DNA of 64,000 nt from GCA-020352575 sp041635475 (GTDB taxonomy: Bacteria; Actinomycetota; Acidimicrobiia; Spongiisociales; JAENVV01): positions 1 to 64,000 of the forward strand of contig JBFKVA010000002.1 in the NCBI GenBank assembly GCA_041635475.1, given 5' to 3'. Shown here piece by piece: positions 41,467 to 49,204 of the stretch (position 1 is the stretch's first letter; the number at the start of each line of letters is the position of its first letter). The position numbers and the translations under genes are program-made. The notes under the pieces were generated by a model that saw only the letters and a list, made by a program, of their open reading frames with translations, had not been told where the DNA came from and did not search any database.

Positions 41467-42639
41467 TCACGTGACGCCGGGCTCGACCCACGTCGTGTCA
41501 TCCGGCCCGTCGTTGATCTCGAGACCGAGGTCGACGAGCGCGTCACGGAGGCGATCCGCGGCGTCGTAGGACCCGCTCGCGCGCAGCGACGCCCGCGTCT
41601 CGAGGATGAGATCCACGAACGGCGCCACGACCTCACGGCGAGGCCTGAGGCCCCGCCGGAGCGGCGCGAGGAGCTCGACGATGGCCGATCGCAATGCCGA
41701 ACCGGCGTGGCCCCGGGTGGCGGCGTCCAGCTCCAGGAGTGCCGCCACCACTCCTTCGGCGTCACCGGCGGCCAGCGACAAGCGGAGGTCCTTGGAGGTC
41801 TCGGCCTCGGCGGGCGCGGGGACCTCGGCCACCGCCCCTGCCCCGAGCCCGTGGGCCAGTTCGTCGAGCCCGATCACCGCCCCGGACTCCACCCGCACCT
41901 CGCCGTCGCCCAGACCGGCCCCGCGGGGACCGATGACCGAGACGCCTCCCAGGCCCGTCACCGTCGCTGTCCGTGTCCCGAAGTCGAGCGTCACCGCCGT
42001 GTGTTCGTCGATGCCCAGGATCCCGTGGTCGAGCACCCGGGCCATCACTGCCAGGCGGCGCAGCCCCACGTAGCAGCGACTCGTGTCGTGGGTCCCTCCT
42101 TCGGCGTTGTTCCAGTGGGGAACGATCGCCATCGGCAGGCCCAATCGGTCGGTGATCCCGAGGCCGGGGTGCCAGTGCGGAGGATCGCCCACCTTGTAGA
42201 TCTGGTAGACGGGCATGGCCCGGGTGCCCACCGCCAGCGACGCAGCAGACGCGAAGCAGGCCGAGCCGCCGTCGAGGATCACCTCGGCAACCGCATCCGC
42301 GAACCCGGTCCCCGCCCACACCCGGAGCGCATGGGTGGGCGAGCCGGGCCCGGCGAAGAGGTAGCGGGCACGACGGACGGCTGCCACGGCCCGCTCAACG
42401 GCGAGAGGATCCTCCTCGGTCGACCGCAGCGTCGCCACCTCGCCCCGAAGGCCCAGGCTCACGTCGAAGAACTCCTCGATCCTGGCGGTGAGGTCGTCGG
42501 CGTTCTCCTGGAAGCCGTAGGGGGAATCGACGATCGTCACCGACACCGCCCCGGCGGCCGCCGCCGCCTGGCGATGGGTTGCCACCAGCCCGGGAGCCAA
42601 CTCTCCCGAGCCCATGAGGACAAGTCGGCCTTCGGTCAT
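41467..42639 (-). CDS. Peptidase S51/cyanophycinase-like protein with CysS-like tail
   Basis: A 390-residue protein with two recognisable parts. Residues 1-270 fit the S51 (peptidase E/cyanophycinase, class-I glutamine amidotransferase-like) fold: VLMGSGELAPG at the start, FAGPGSPTHAL, and the nucleophile region LDGGSACFASAAS with Ser126. The last 85 residues are helical and end YDAADRLRDALVDLGLEIND, then TTWVEPG, resembling the anticodon-side end of cysteinyl-tRNA synthetase. Function of the combination unknown. Same strand as recG but 31 nt apart. Confidence 0.75.
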   Translation of the reverse strand: MTEGRLVLMGSGELAPGLVATHRQAAAAAGAVSVTIVDSPYGFQENADDLTARIEEFFDVSLGLRGEVATLRSTEEDPLAVERAVAAVRRARYLFAGPGSPTHALRVWAGTGFADAVAEVILDGGSACFASAASLAVGTRAMPVYQIYKVGDPPHWHPGLGITDRLGLPMAIVPHWNNAEGGTHDTSRCYVGLRRLAVMARVLDHGILGIDEHTAVTLDFGTRTATVTGLGGVSVIGPRGAGLGDGEVRVESGAVIGLDELAHGLGAGAVAEVPAPAEAETSKDLRLSLAAGDAEGVVAALLELDAATRGHAGSALRSAIVELLAPLRRGLRPRREVVAPFVDLILETRASLRASGSYDAADRLRDALVDLGLEINDGPDDTTWVEPGVT

Positions 42640-42757
42640 CGGTACGCCTCGGGTGGGCAGCGGATGGACGACGCTAGCGTTCCGGGCCCACAAGCCGGTG
42701 GGCGGTGTCGGCCCGAGGTGGCGGCGCGTCCTGGTTCTGCTTGCGGCCATGTCCGGC

Positions 42758-42763
42758 TATCCT
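42758..42763 (+). promoter_or_regulatory. Possible -10 element of rpmB
   Basis: TATCCT, 22 nt before the rpmB ATG. The AGGAG ribosome site lies in the resulting short leader. Confidence 0.35.
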
Positions 42764-42785
42764 TCCCCGGTCCCCAGGAGTCCCA

Positions 42786-42974
42786 ATGTCCAATCGTTGC
42801 GAGATCTGCAACAAGGAACCCTCCTTCGGCAAGCAGGTGACGTTCTCTCACAAGCGCTCGAGCCGTCGGTGGAACCCGAACATCCAGAAGATCAGGGTCC
42901 GTCACGGGTCCAACACGCGCCGGATTCGCGCCTGCACGTCGTGCATCAGGGCCGGCAAGGTCGAGAAGGCCTGA
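42786..42974 (+). CDS. rpmB: 50S ribosomal protein L28
   Basis: A 62-residue L28 with the zinc-type cysteines: CEICNKEPSFG at the N-terminus and RIRACTSCIRAGKV at the end, plus VTFSHKRSSRRWNPNIQ. AGGAG lies 5 nt upstream of the ATG. Two bases separate its stop from the cold-shock-like gene, so they form an operon. Confidence 0.97.
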   Translation: MSNRCEICNKEPSFGKQVTFSHKRSSRRWNPNIQKIRVRHGSNTRRIRACTSCIRAGKVEKA

Positions 42975-42976
42975 GC

Positions 42977-43180
42977 GTGCAGGGCGTCGTCAAGGTCTTC
43001 GATCCGGTCACCGGGACCGGGATCGTGGTCAGGGACGACGACCGCACCGAGGTGTACCTTCGAACCGATTCCCTCGAGGGATCGGTGTTCCGCTCGCTGC
43101 GCCAGGGCCAACGCATCCTCTTCGACATCACCGATGATGCCGGCACCTCCTACGCCGCGCGCGTGCGTCTCACCCCCTGA
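42977..43180 (+). CDS. Cold-shock-domain-like protein
   Basis: A 67-residue single-domain OB-fold protein: GVVKVFDPVTGTGIVVRDD replaces the usual KGFGFI RNP-1 motif, and the rest (VYLRTDSLEGS, LRQGQRILFDI) fits the CspA fold. RNA-binding is thus uncertain. GTG start 2 nt after rpmB. Possible translation-linked role by context. Confidence 0.75.
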   Translation: MQGVVKVFDPVTGTGIVVRDDDRTEVYLRTDSLEGSVFRSLRQGQRILFDITDDAGTSYAARVRLTP

Positions 43181-43233
43181 ACGGTCTTCCGACGAGCACC
43201 CGGCGTTGCCCACCACCCGGCCGACCCGGCGGC

Positions 43234-43239
43234 TAGTGT
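43234..43239 (+). promoter_or_regulatory. -10 element of the RAM-domain gene
   Basis: TAGTGT, 6 nt before the ATG; leaderless type. Confidence 0.5.
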
Positions 43240-43245
43240 GATCGC

Positions 43246-43479
43246 ATGGTCAACGCCTACATCCTCATCCAGACCGAGGTCGGAAGAGCAGCCACCGTGG
43301 CCGAAGCGGTCCGGGAGATCACCGGCATCCAGCAGGTCGACGACGTGACCGGACCGTACGACGTCATCGTGCGGGCCGGTGCGGAATCGGTCGACGAGCT
43401 GGGACGGATGGTCGTGGCCCAGGTGCAGGCGATTCCGGGCATCACCCGGACGCTCACCTGCCCGGTCGTGAACCTGTAG
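43246..43479 (+). CDS. Stand-alone Lrp/AsnC ligand-binding (RAM) domain protein
   Basis: A 77-residue protein made only of the RAM domain of Lrp/AsnC regulators: ILIQTEVGRAATVAEAV, then DVTGPYDVIVRAGAESVDELG. No helix-turn-helix. Such stand-alone domains form oligomers that bind amino acids, in several actinobacteria as partners of enzymes or regulators. Partner unknown. It converges on ddl with a 6-nt gap. Confidence 0.88.
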   Translation: MVNAYILIQTEVGRAATVAEAVREITGIQQVDDVTGPYDVIVRAGAESVDELGRMVVAQVQAIPGITRTLTCPVVNL

Positions 43480-43485
43480 CCACGG

Positions 43486-44577
43486 CTAGCCCAGCTTGGC
43501 GGCGATGCTTCCCGCATCCCGCAAGGCCGCCCCGTCGGCCCCGGCCACGGTGTACCCGGGTCCCCCGGACGACTCGGCTTCCTCCAGCATCCCGGTGAAG
43601 AGCTCGAGGGGCGTCACCCCGGCTTCCTTCCACAGGTACGTGGAGAAACTGCCCGGTGGGTTGTTGAGTTCGTTCACGAGGATCTCCCCGTCGACAGCCA
43701 GGAAGTCGAGCCGGGCCACGCCTCGCACCCCCGCCACCCGGGCGACGGCCGAGGCCAGCTCGCGGACGCGTGCGGCCTCGCCCTCGGTGATGCGCGCCGG
43801 TAGCTCCCGACGGGAACCCTCCAACCCACCGCCGGAGAGGTACTTCTCCTTGTACCCGTAGAACCCGGCCTTGAGGGGACGCTCGATGGGTGACAGCTGG
43901 AGCGCGGGCCAGGTCCTCACCGAGATGTTGAGGTCCTCGGCTTCGTCCGCGAACGGCTCGAGGACGCCGCCCAGCACCAGGTGGGGGCTCGAGCGCAGCA
44001 GGGCGAGCGCGGTGGCGTGGTCGTCGACGACCTCGATCCCGATGGAGGATCCCCCGAACCGGGGCTTGACGATGAACGGTCCTGCGAACGGGGGGGCGAC
44101 CCCGGCGTCGAGCGGAACCCGCGGCAACGCCGGGAGGTCCGCCGCGGCCATGACCGCGCCGAACGCCAGCTTGTCCATGGCCAGGGACTGGTTGGCGAGG
44201 GTGGGTCCCGTACCCCGGATCCCGGCGATGTCCAGCAGCCCCTGGAGCGTCCCGTCCTCCCCCGGGCGCCCGTGGCAGGCGTTGAGAACGACCTCGACGC
44301 CGAGGGGCCTGCCCCTGCCCAGCTTGGACGGTGCCACGAACCCCACGCCCGGCACGGCCTCGAACGAAACCTCCCGGGCGCTCCTGGGCACCCCGTCGGC
44401 GAAGTCCCGTCCCTCCAGGCCTGGTTCCACCTGGAACCACTCGCCCGTCTTGGTCCAGTAGAAGGCGCCGACCTCCCTCCCCGCCTCCGCCAGGGTACGG
44501 GCAGCCATGAGGCCGGTGAGGATCGAGATGTCGTGTTCGGGGCTCGGCCCCCCGAAGACAACGGCATGGCGCGGCAT
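43486..44577 (-). CDS. ddl: D-alanine--D-alanine ligase
   Basis: A 363-residue ATP-grasp ligase that makes D-Ala-D-Ala for peptidoglycan. The N-terminus VVFGGPSPEHDISILTGL, the Ddl signature NACHGRPGEDGTLQGLLD, the ATP-grasp segments FIVKPRFGGSSIGIEVV and GVARLDFLAVDGEILVNELNNPPG are present. The GTG/ATG issue is settled by TACCCT 7 nt before the ATG. It follows the Mur ligase on the same strand by 50 nt, suggesting a linked cell-wall function. Confidence 0.96.
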   Translation of the reverse strand: MPRHAVVFGGPSPEHDISILTGLMAARTLAEAGREVGAFYWTKTGEWFQVEPGLEGRDFADGVPRSAREVSFEAVPGVGFVAPSKLGRGRPLGVEVVLNACHGRPGEDGTLQGLLDIAGIRGTGPTLANQSLAMDKLAFGAVMAAADLPALPRVPLDAGVAPPFAGPFIVKPRFGGSSIGIEVVDDHATALALLRSSPHLVLGGVLEPFADEAEDLNISVRTWPALQLSPIERPLKAGFYGYKEKYLSGGGLEGSRRELPARITEGEAARVRELASAVARVAGVRGVARLDFLAVDGEILVNELNNPPGSFSTYLWKEAGVTPLELFTGMLEEAESSGGPGYTVAGADGAALRDAGSIAAKLG

Positions 44578-44584
44578 GACCGAG

Positions 44585-44590
44585 AGGGTA
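44585..44590 (-). promoter_or_regulatory. -10 element of ddl
   Basis: TACCCT on the minus strand, 7 nt before the ddl ATG; leaderless type. Confidence 0.5.
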
Positions 44591-44627
44591 GTGAGGGCCC
44601 GGCGGGAGCCGGCGTCAGGCGCGGCGC

Positions 44628-46142
44628 CTACGGATAGTGGACGGGCAGGTCGTTCTCGTAGAGCACCGCGTCACCCGGCCCCAGGTTCGCCCGGACCCAC
44701 GCCACCGCGGTCTCCCGGTCCGGCACCGTCTGCACCCGGGCCGAGCGTTCGGAGGCCCCGGCCAGGAGGGCCCTGCGGTTCGAGCGCTTCACGATGAGCA
44801 GATCGTCGGCCACCTGGGCGGCCTGGGATGCGAACGCCCGGTTGGACGCCTCCTGCTGTCGCCCCAGCTCGACCATGCCGGGGGTGACGACCGCCTTGCG
44901 GCCCGCGTCGAGGTGGGCCAGCGTCTCCAGGGCGGCGGCCGCACCCGCCGGGTTGGAGTTGAAGGTGTCATCGATGATCCAGAACCCGGCGTTGCCCTTG
45001 ACGACGGTCTGGCGGTGCTGGGGGGCTTCAACCGCGGCTACGGCGGCCGCCATCGCCTCCCGGGGCACGCCTGCCGCCACCCCGATGCCGATCGCCACCG
45101 CGACGTTGGTGGCGAACGCGTCCCTGGGAGCGGCCCCGACGGTCTCCCCACCCACGTCGATCCCCCAGGTGTCCCCCAGGTCGCGCACGACGACGTCGAA
45201 CCCGTCACCGGTGCCACAGCGGATGACCGTCTTCCCCCCGAGCTCGAGGCTGTCTGCCAGTTCGGAGAGTCGGTCATCGTCGCAGTTGAGGACGACGACG
45301 CTCGCATGCTGGGCGATCTCGGCCTTGGCCGCCAGGGTGACGTCGAGGGACCCGAAGCGCTCGAGGTGGACGGGGCCGATGGCGGTGATCGCTGCGATCT
45401 CCGGGGGGATCCACGAGCACATGTCGGCGATCTCCCCCGGCCCGTACGTCCCCATCTCGGCAACGAACCACCTCGTCCCGGGGGCGAGGTGCTCATTGAT
45501 CGCACGGGACAGGCCCATGGCGTTGTTGAACGATGCAGGGCTGGCCAGGACCGGCCCATCCTGGGCCAGTACCTGCCTGGCGTACTCCTTGACGGTGGTC
45601 TTGCCGTACGACCCGGTGATCGCCACCACCCGTGGTCCCACGGTCCGGAGCCTGTCCGCGGCCCGGGAGATCCACGCCCGCTGGAGGCGGCGCTCCACCG
45701 GCTGGAGGAGCCACAGGGCGCCATCGACAACGAGCGGGGCGAGGACGAGGGCCGTCGTGGTCGCTGCGCCCGGCCGGTCGAGTGCTGCCGCGGTGCCGAG
45801 GACGATGCCGGCGGCGACCACCACCGCCCCGCCCGCCACCCGGCGTAGACGCGGGGTCCAGGCCAGCCCCGAACCGGGGAGGCCGATCGGCCACACGACG
45901 CAGACCAACGCGGCCGTGACGGCCGCCAACCACGCCGAGGGCGCCCCCAACCAGGATCCCGCCGCGGCCACCACGAGCACCCCGCTCAACGTCGAGTTGA
46001 TCGGGCCGGCGTGGGCCCACCGCCAAGCAAACCGAACCGCGGAGCCGGCGATGTAGTGCTCCCGCTGGGCCACGACGAGCCACCGCATCCCGACGGGAAC
46101 GAGGGCCACCAGCGGAGCCACCTGAAGGACCCACTCGGTCAC
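44628..46142 (-). CDS. Membrane-anchored MurF-like Mur ligase
   Basis: A 504-residue protein. The first 150 residues hold about five hydrophobic segments (around 5-25, 50-66, 70-90, 103-121 and 128-147). The rest is a Mur ligase: P-loop ITGSYGKTTVKEYA (177-183), FVAEMGTYGPGEIADMC, and the substrate loop DDTFNSNPAGAAAALE. MurF joins D-Ala-D-Ala to UDP-MurNAc-tripeptide; it is normally soluble, so the membrane domain is unusual. Next to ddl, whose product would be the substrate. GTG start overlaps the upstream hydrolase stop (GTGA). Confidence 0.85.
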   Translation of the reverse strand: MTEWVLQVAPLVALVPVGMRWLVVAQREHYIAGSAVRFAWRWAHAGPINSTLSGVLVVAAAGSWLGAPSAWLAAVTAALVCVVWPIGLPGSGLAWTPRLRRVAGGAVVVAAGIVLGTAAALDRPGAATTTALVLAPLVVDGALWLLQPVERRLQRAWISRAADRLRTVGPRVVAITGSYGKTTVKEYARQVLAQDGPVLASPASFNNAMGLSRAINEHLAPGTRWFVAEMGTYGPGEIADMCSWIPPEIAAITAIGPVHLERFGSLDVTLAAKAEIAQHASVVVLNCDDDRLSELADSLELGGKTVIRCGTGDGFDVVVRDLGDTWGIDVGGETVGAAPRDAFATNVAVAIGIGVAAGVPREAMAAAVAAVEAPQHRQTVVKGNAGFWIIDDTFNSNPAGAAAALETLAHLDAGRKAVVTPGMVELGRQQEASNRAFASQAAQVADDLLIVKRSNRRALLAGASERSARVQTVPDRETAVAWVRANLGPGDAVLYENDLPVHYP

Positions 46143-46867
46143 GGGAGGGCCTCCAGGTCCTCCACGGCGGCGCGAATGAGGTCGGGACGGACGAGGTGAA
46201 TGTCGTGCCCGACCCCCGGTTCGATGTGGGCGGTCGAGGCGACCGTGAGCAGCTTGCGTGCCTCCTCGACGATCCACGCCCCGGCCGCGGTGTCGTCGCG
46301 CCCCCAGACGAACCGAACCGGGGCGCGCAACGCGGCGAGTTCGCCCTCGTACGTCTCGCCCACGGCCCGGACGAGCACGCCGCGCATCACGCCCGACGCG
46401 GCCCGATAGTCGGCGGAACCGTGTCGCCGACGCGCCCGCTCCAGCCGCTCGTCGCCAACGAGTCCGAACCGATGGGTCCATCGCAGGACCCGGTAGGCCG
46501 GGGCCGGTCGGACGGCCGGCGCCCGCCGCAGGAGTGGGACACCGGCGAGCACGAGACCCTTGACCGGGTGGTCCGCTGCCAGGCAGACGGCCACCCGTCC
46601 ACCGAACGAATGCCCGAGGACCACCGGCGGATCGGTGAACGAATCGAGCACGGGGGCCACCGCCGCGGCGTACTCCCTGGCACCCCACGCGTGGGGCGGC
46701 GGCGGCGAGGCGCCGAAGCCGGGGAGGTCGATCGCGATCGCGTCGATCCCGTCCAACACGGCCGCGAAGTCGGTGCGATCACGGCCCCAGCCGTGGAGGG
46801 CGAGCACTCGTGGGCTCGCTCCTCGGACGTCTCCGAAGAGCTGGTCGGTGAGGGCCTTCAGCGCCAC
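46139..46867 (-). CDS. Alpha/beta hydrolase
   Basis: A 242-residue alpha/beta hydrolase: LHGWGRDRTDFAAVL, IDLPGFGASPPPP, nucleophile VLGHSFGGRVAV, VWGRDDTAAG and the catalytic histidine in EPGVGHDIHLVRP. Substrate unknown. GTG start 3 nt after the fabI stop, and it overlaps the Mur ligase, so fabI, hydrolase and Mur ligase look like one transcript. Confidence 0.9.
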   Translation of the reverse strand: MALKALTDQLFGDVRGASPRVLALHGWGRDRTDFAAVLDGIDAIAIDLPGFGASPPPPHAWGAREYAAAVAPVLDSFTDPPVVLGHSFGGRVAVCLAADHPVKGLVLAGVPLLRRAPAVRPAPAYRVLRWTHRFGLVGDERLERARRRHGSADYRAASGVMRGVLVRAVGETYEGELAALRAPVRFVWGRDDTAAGAWIVEEARKLLTVASTAHIEPGVGHDIHLVRPDLIRAAVEDLEALP

Positions 46868-46870
46868 GTA

Positions 46871-47653
46871 TCAGCCGGGGATCCCGGCGGCGAGGGCGTG
46901 GAAACCACCGTCGACGTGGACGACCTCGCCGGTGGTCATGGGAGCCCAGTCACTCAGGAGGATGGCCACCATCCGGGCCACGGGCTCCGGGTTGGTCTGG
47001 TCCCAGGGGAGCGGCGCCCTGTCCGCCCACACGCCCTCGAACACCTCGAAGCCGGGAATCGACTTGGCGGCCATGGTCTTGAGCGGTCCCGCCGAGACGG
47101 CGTTGACCCGAATGCCCTTGGGTCCGAGGTACCCGGCGAGGTAGCGCGTCGTCGCCTGCAGGGCCGCCTTGGCGACGCCCATCCAGTCGTACCCCGGCCA
47201 GGCCTGGGAGTTGTCGAAGTCGAGGGTCACGAGCGCCCCTCCCCCGGCCTTTTCCATGAGGGGAAGGAGACCCATGGCGAGGGTCTTGTAGGAGAAGGCC
47301 GAGACGCCGAACGTGGTGGAGGCGCTCTCGGCGGTCGTGTGGAGGAAGTTCCCGCCGAGGGCATCGGCGGGCGCGAAGCCGATCGAGTGCAGGCCACCGT
47401 CGACCCCACCCCACCTGCGGTCGAGTTCCGAGGCGAGGTCGGCCATGTGGGCGTCGTTCATGATGTCGAGTTCGAACACATCGGGAGGACTGGGAAGCCG
47501 GTGGGCGGTGCGTTCAGTGATCCGCAGACCGCGACCGAACCCGGTGAGAACGAGGTCGGCTCCCTGCTCCTGGGCGATGCGGGCCGAGTGAAAGGCGATT
47601 GAGTCGGGGTTGAGGACCCCGGTGATGACGAGGCGCTTGCCTTTCAGGAACAC
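46871..47653 (-). CDS. fabI: Enoyl-[acyl-carrier-protein] reductase (NADH) FabI
   Basis: A 260-residue FabI/InhA-type short-chain reductase, the last step of each fatty-acid elongation cycle. The N-terminus GKRLVITGVLNPDSIAFHSA, HSIGFAPADALGGNF, the Tyr/Lys region FSYKTL and DWMGVAKAAL, and VNAVSAGPLKTMAAKSI are diagnostic, and it is closer to InhA than to E. coli FabI. The GTG start has AGGAGG 6 nt upstream. Confidence 0.95.
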   Translation of the reverse strand: MFLKGKRLVITGVLNPDSIAFHSARIAQEQGADLVLTGFGRGLRITERTAHRLPSPPDVFELDIMNDAHMADLASELDRRWGGVDGGLHSIGFAPADALGGNFLHTTAESASTTFGVSAFSYKTLAMGLLPLMEKAGGGALVTLDFDNSQAWPGYDWMGVAKAALQATTRYLAGYLGPKGIRVNAVSAGPLKTMAAKSIPGFEVFEGVWADRAPLPWDQTNPEPVARMVAILLSDWAPMTTGEVVHVDGGFHALAAGIPG

Positions 47654-47679
47654 GACATCCCTCCTTTGCTGAGGGGACC

Positions 47680-47685
47680 ACTGTA
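47680..47685 (-). promoter_or_regulatory. -10 element of the fabI operon
   Basis: TACAGT on the minus strand, about 26 nt before the fabI GTG, leaving room for the AGGAGG ribosome site. Confidence 0.45.
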
Positions 47686-47690
47686 GGGCA

Positions 47691-47719
47691 GGGAGCCCCT
47701 GGTTGGATGCGAGGCTCCC
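47691..47719 (-). terminator. Hairpin between the 120-residue membrane gene and fabI
   Basis: GGGAGCC/GGCTCCC, a 7-bp stem with a 15-nt loop, lies past the stop of the membrane gene and just upstream of the fabI -10. It may be a terminator or an operator. No T-run. Confidence 0.3.
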
Positions 47720-47757
47720 CCGGGCGCCGCGCCGAGGGCCGGCCCCTACCGCCCGGC

Positions 47758-48120
47758 CTAGAACCACTCCCCGAAGCTGAGCCACCCCCGGATGCCGAGA
47801 CCGGCCAGAAACAGCAGGAGGATGCCCCAACTGAGCTGGGGCCGCCGGGCGAACTGGGCGCGGTACACGTACGCGAACGACACCGCGAAGAGGATGACGA
47901 TGCCGTAGAACATGTGGATCGAGCCGGGGTCCTGGCCGCGCGAGAACATGAGGAGACCAAGGGTCACCTGGGTGACGAGCGCCCCGATGCCGGTCATGGC
48001 GGACCAGAAGAACGGCGTGGGCAGCGGCCGCTTGGCGATGGCGAGGCCGATCGCCCACAGGCCGACGGCGGCGTTGAAGTAGATGGCGGCTTGCCCGAGG
48101 AACGAGTGGATCTCACCCAT
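47758..48120 (-). CDS. Four-helix membrane protein
   Basis: A 120-residue protein with four hydrophobic helices (about 7-28, 35-58, 68-87, 97-113) and short loops containing His and Arg residues (FLGQAAIYFNAAVGLW, SIHMFYGIVILFAVSFAY). It resembles short uncharacterised actinobacterial membrane proteins; a heme or quinone site is possible but unproved. A TACGCT -10 lies 9 nt upstream. Monocistronic. The 60-bp tandem repeats lie directly upstream. Confidence 0.75.
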   Translation of the reverse strand: MGEIHSFLGQAAIYFNAAVGLWAIGLAIAKRPLPTPFFWSAMTGIGALVTQVTLGLLMFSRGQDPGSIHMFYGIVILFAVSFAYVYRAQFARRPQLSWGILLLFLAGLGIRGWLSFGEWF

Positions 48121-48129
48121 GGGGCCGAG

Positions 48130-48135
48130 AGCGTA
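48130..48135 (-). promoter_or_regulatory. -10 element of the four-helix membrane protein gene
   Basis: TACGCT on the minus strand, 9 nt before the ATG; the tandem repeats cover its -35 region. Confidence 0.4.
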
Positions 48136-48137
48136 GT

Positions 48138-48260
48138 GGCGCGCGCTGGAACCCAGGGTTCAGGCGCGCGATATGCGCGCGATCTGGCCCACGGTTCGGC
48201 GCGCGCTGGAACCCAGGGTTCAGGCGCGCGATATGCGCGCGATCTGGCCCACGGTTCGGC
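48138..48260. repeat. 60-bp tandem duplication with internal palindromes
   Basis: Two identical 60-bp units (48141-48200 and 48201-48260), plus three more matching bases before the first. Each unit has the 13-bp palindrome GAACCCAGGGTTC (48149-48161; 48209-48221) and GCGCGC-gatat-GCGCGC (48164-48180; 48224-48240). The block fills the gap between the membrane gene and the queuosine-salvage-type gene. Confidence 0.9.
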
Positions 48261-48265
48261 CGGTG

Positions 48266-49204
48266 TCAGTAGGCCATCGTGACCGTGCGGTGGTGCTCGC
48301 CCATTTGCTCGGCCTGCGGTCCGAGGACCGCGGCATGCCACAACCAGTAGTCCAGGGCCGGCATCGCCATGGGCTTGCCGGCAGCGGCGAGAGCGTCCAG
48401 CGTGACCTCGGCGGCGCGCATCGTCCCCCATCGGATCGCGAGTTCGGGATGCGACCCGGGCGCGATCTCGACCCGGGAATCGACGGCGATCGCCACCTCA
48501 GGGTCGTAGCGGAGAACGCCGTGGTGGCGGAGCGTCCTCGGGACCATGTAGTCGGGGTAGACGGGGAACTGCTCGAGCCCGACGAATGCCGGGCCGTTCC
48601 CCGACATCATCGCCGTCGCCAGGTGCGCCAGCTTCCAGAATCGAAGCACGCCATGTTCGGTCACGGCCTCGTCCCGGTACCCCGGTACCGTCTCGACGAG
48701 GAGCCGGGCAACCGTTGGTCCGTCGAACACGGCTTCCTCCACGAGGTTGGCGAAGGTCCCGTCCCAACGGCTGATGGCCGCCCGGGCGACACCGGTGAGG
48801 CGGTCTCGGCGCTCGGGCAGGAGTTGGAGGACGCCGCGGCCCTCGAAGAGCCGTTCCACGTCGGCGAGCGACCACTCGGCCACGCGGTCGAATCCCAGGC
48901 CGCCACGCTCACGCTCCTTGGTGAAGGCCGCGAAGAACCCGGGGGCGTCATCGAGACGCTCACCCCGAAACTCGGTCGACCACTGGGTCTCGCCCGCCGG
49001 CGGCCACAGGCAGGCGACGCAGGACACGGCCAGGACGACGAAGTCCCACCATTCCCGGCTCCCGAGGCCTTCGGGGAGCCCGGAGTAGTCGAAGGCAGCC
49101 CTCTCCAATGGGCGAAAGGCGTCGGCGAACCTCGCGATCGCGCCCTCGTCGATGGTCACCCCCCACTCGGTGGGCGGCGCCTTCGTCCGGACGGGATCCC
49201 TCAC
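48266..49204 (-). CDS. Queuosine salvage protein (DUF2419/Qng1-like)
   Basis: A 312-residue protein of the DUF2419 family (queuosine 5'-phosphate N-glycosylase/hydrolase, Qng1), which releases queuine from salvaged queuosine. The C-terminus FPVYPDYMVPRTLRHHGVL, IRWGTMRAAEV and the end MPALDYWLWHAAVLG match the family; WDFVVLAVSCVACLW is a central segment. I chose the GTG overlapping the acyl-CoA ligase stop (GTGA). No other queuosine genes lie in the window. Confidence 0.78.
   Translation of the reverse strand: MRDPVRTKAPPTEWGVTIDEGAIARFADAFRPLERAAFDYSGLPEGLGSREWWDFVVLAVSCVACLWPPAGETQWSTEFRGERLDDAPGFFAAFTKERERGGLGFDRVAEWSLADVERLFEGRGVLQLLPERRDRLTGVARAAISRWDGTFANLVEEAVFDGPTVARLLVETVPGYRDEAVTEHGVLRFWKLAHLATAMMSGNGPAFVGLEQFPVYPDYMVPRTLRHHGVLRYDPEVAIAVDSRVEIAPGSHPELAIRWGTMRAAEVTLDALAAAGKPMAMPALDYWLWHAAVLGPQAEQMGEHHRTVTMAY

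Noticed and set aside
48138..48260. Tandem repeat as a CRISPR array
   Set aside because: Two contiguous 60-bp units with no variable spacer between them.
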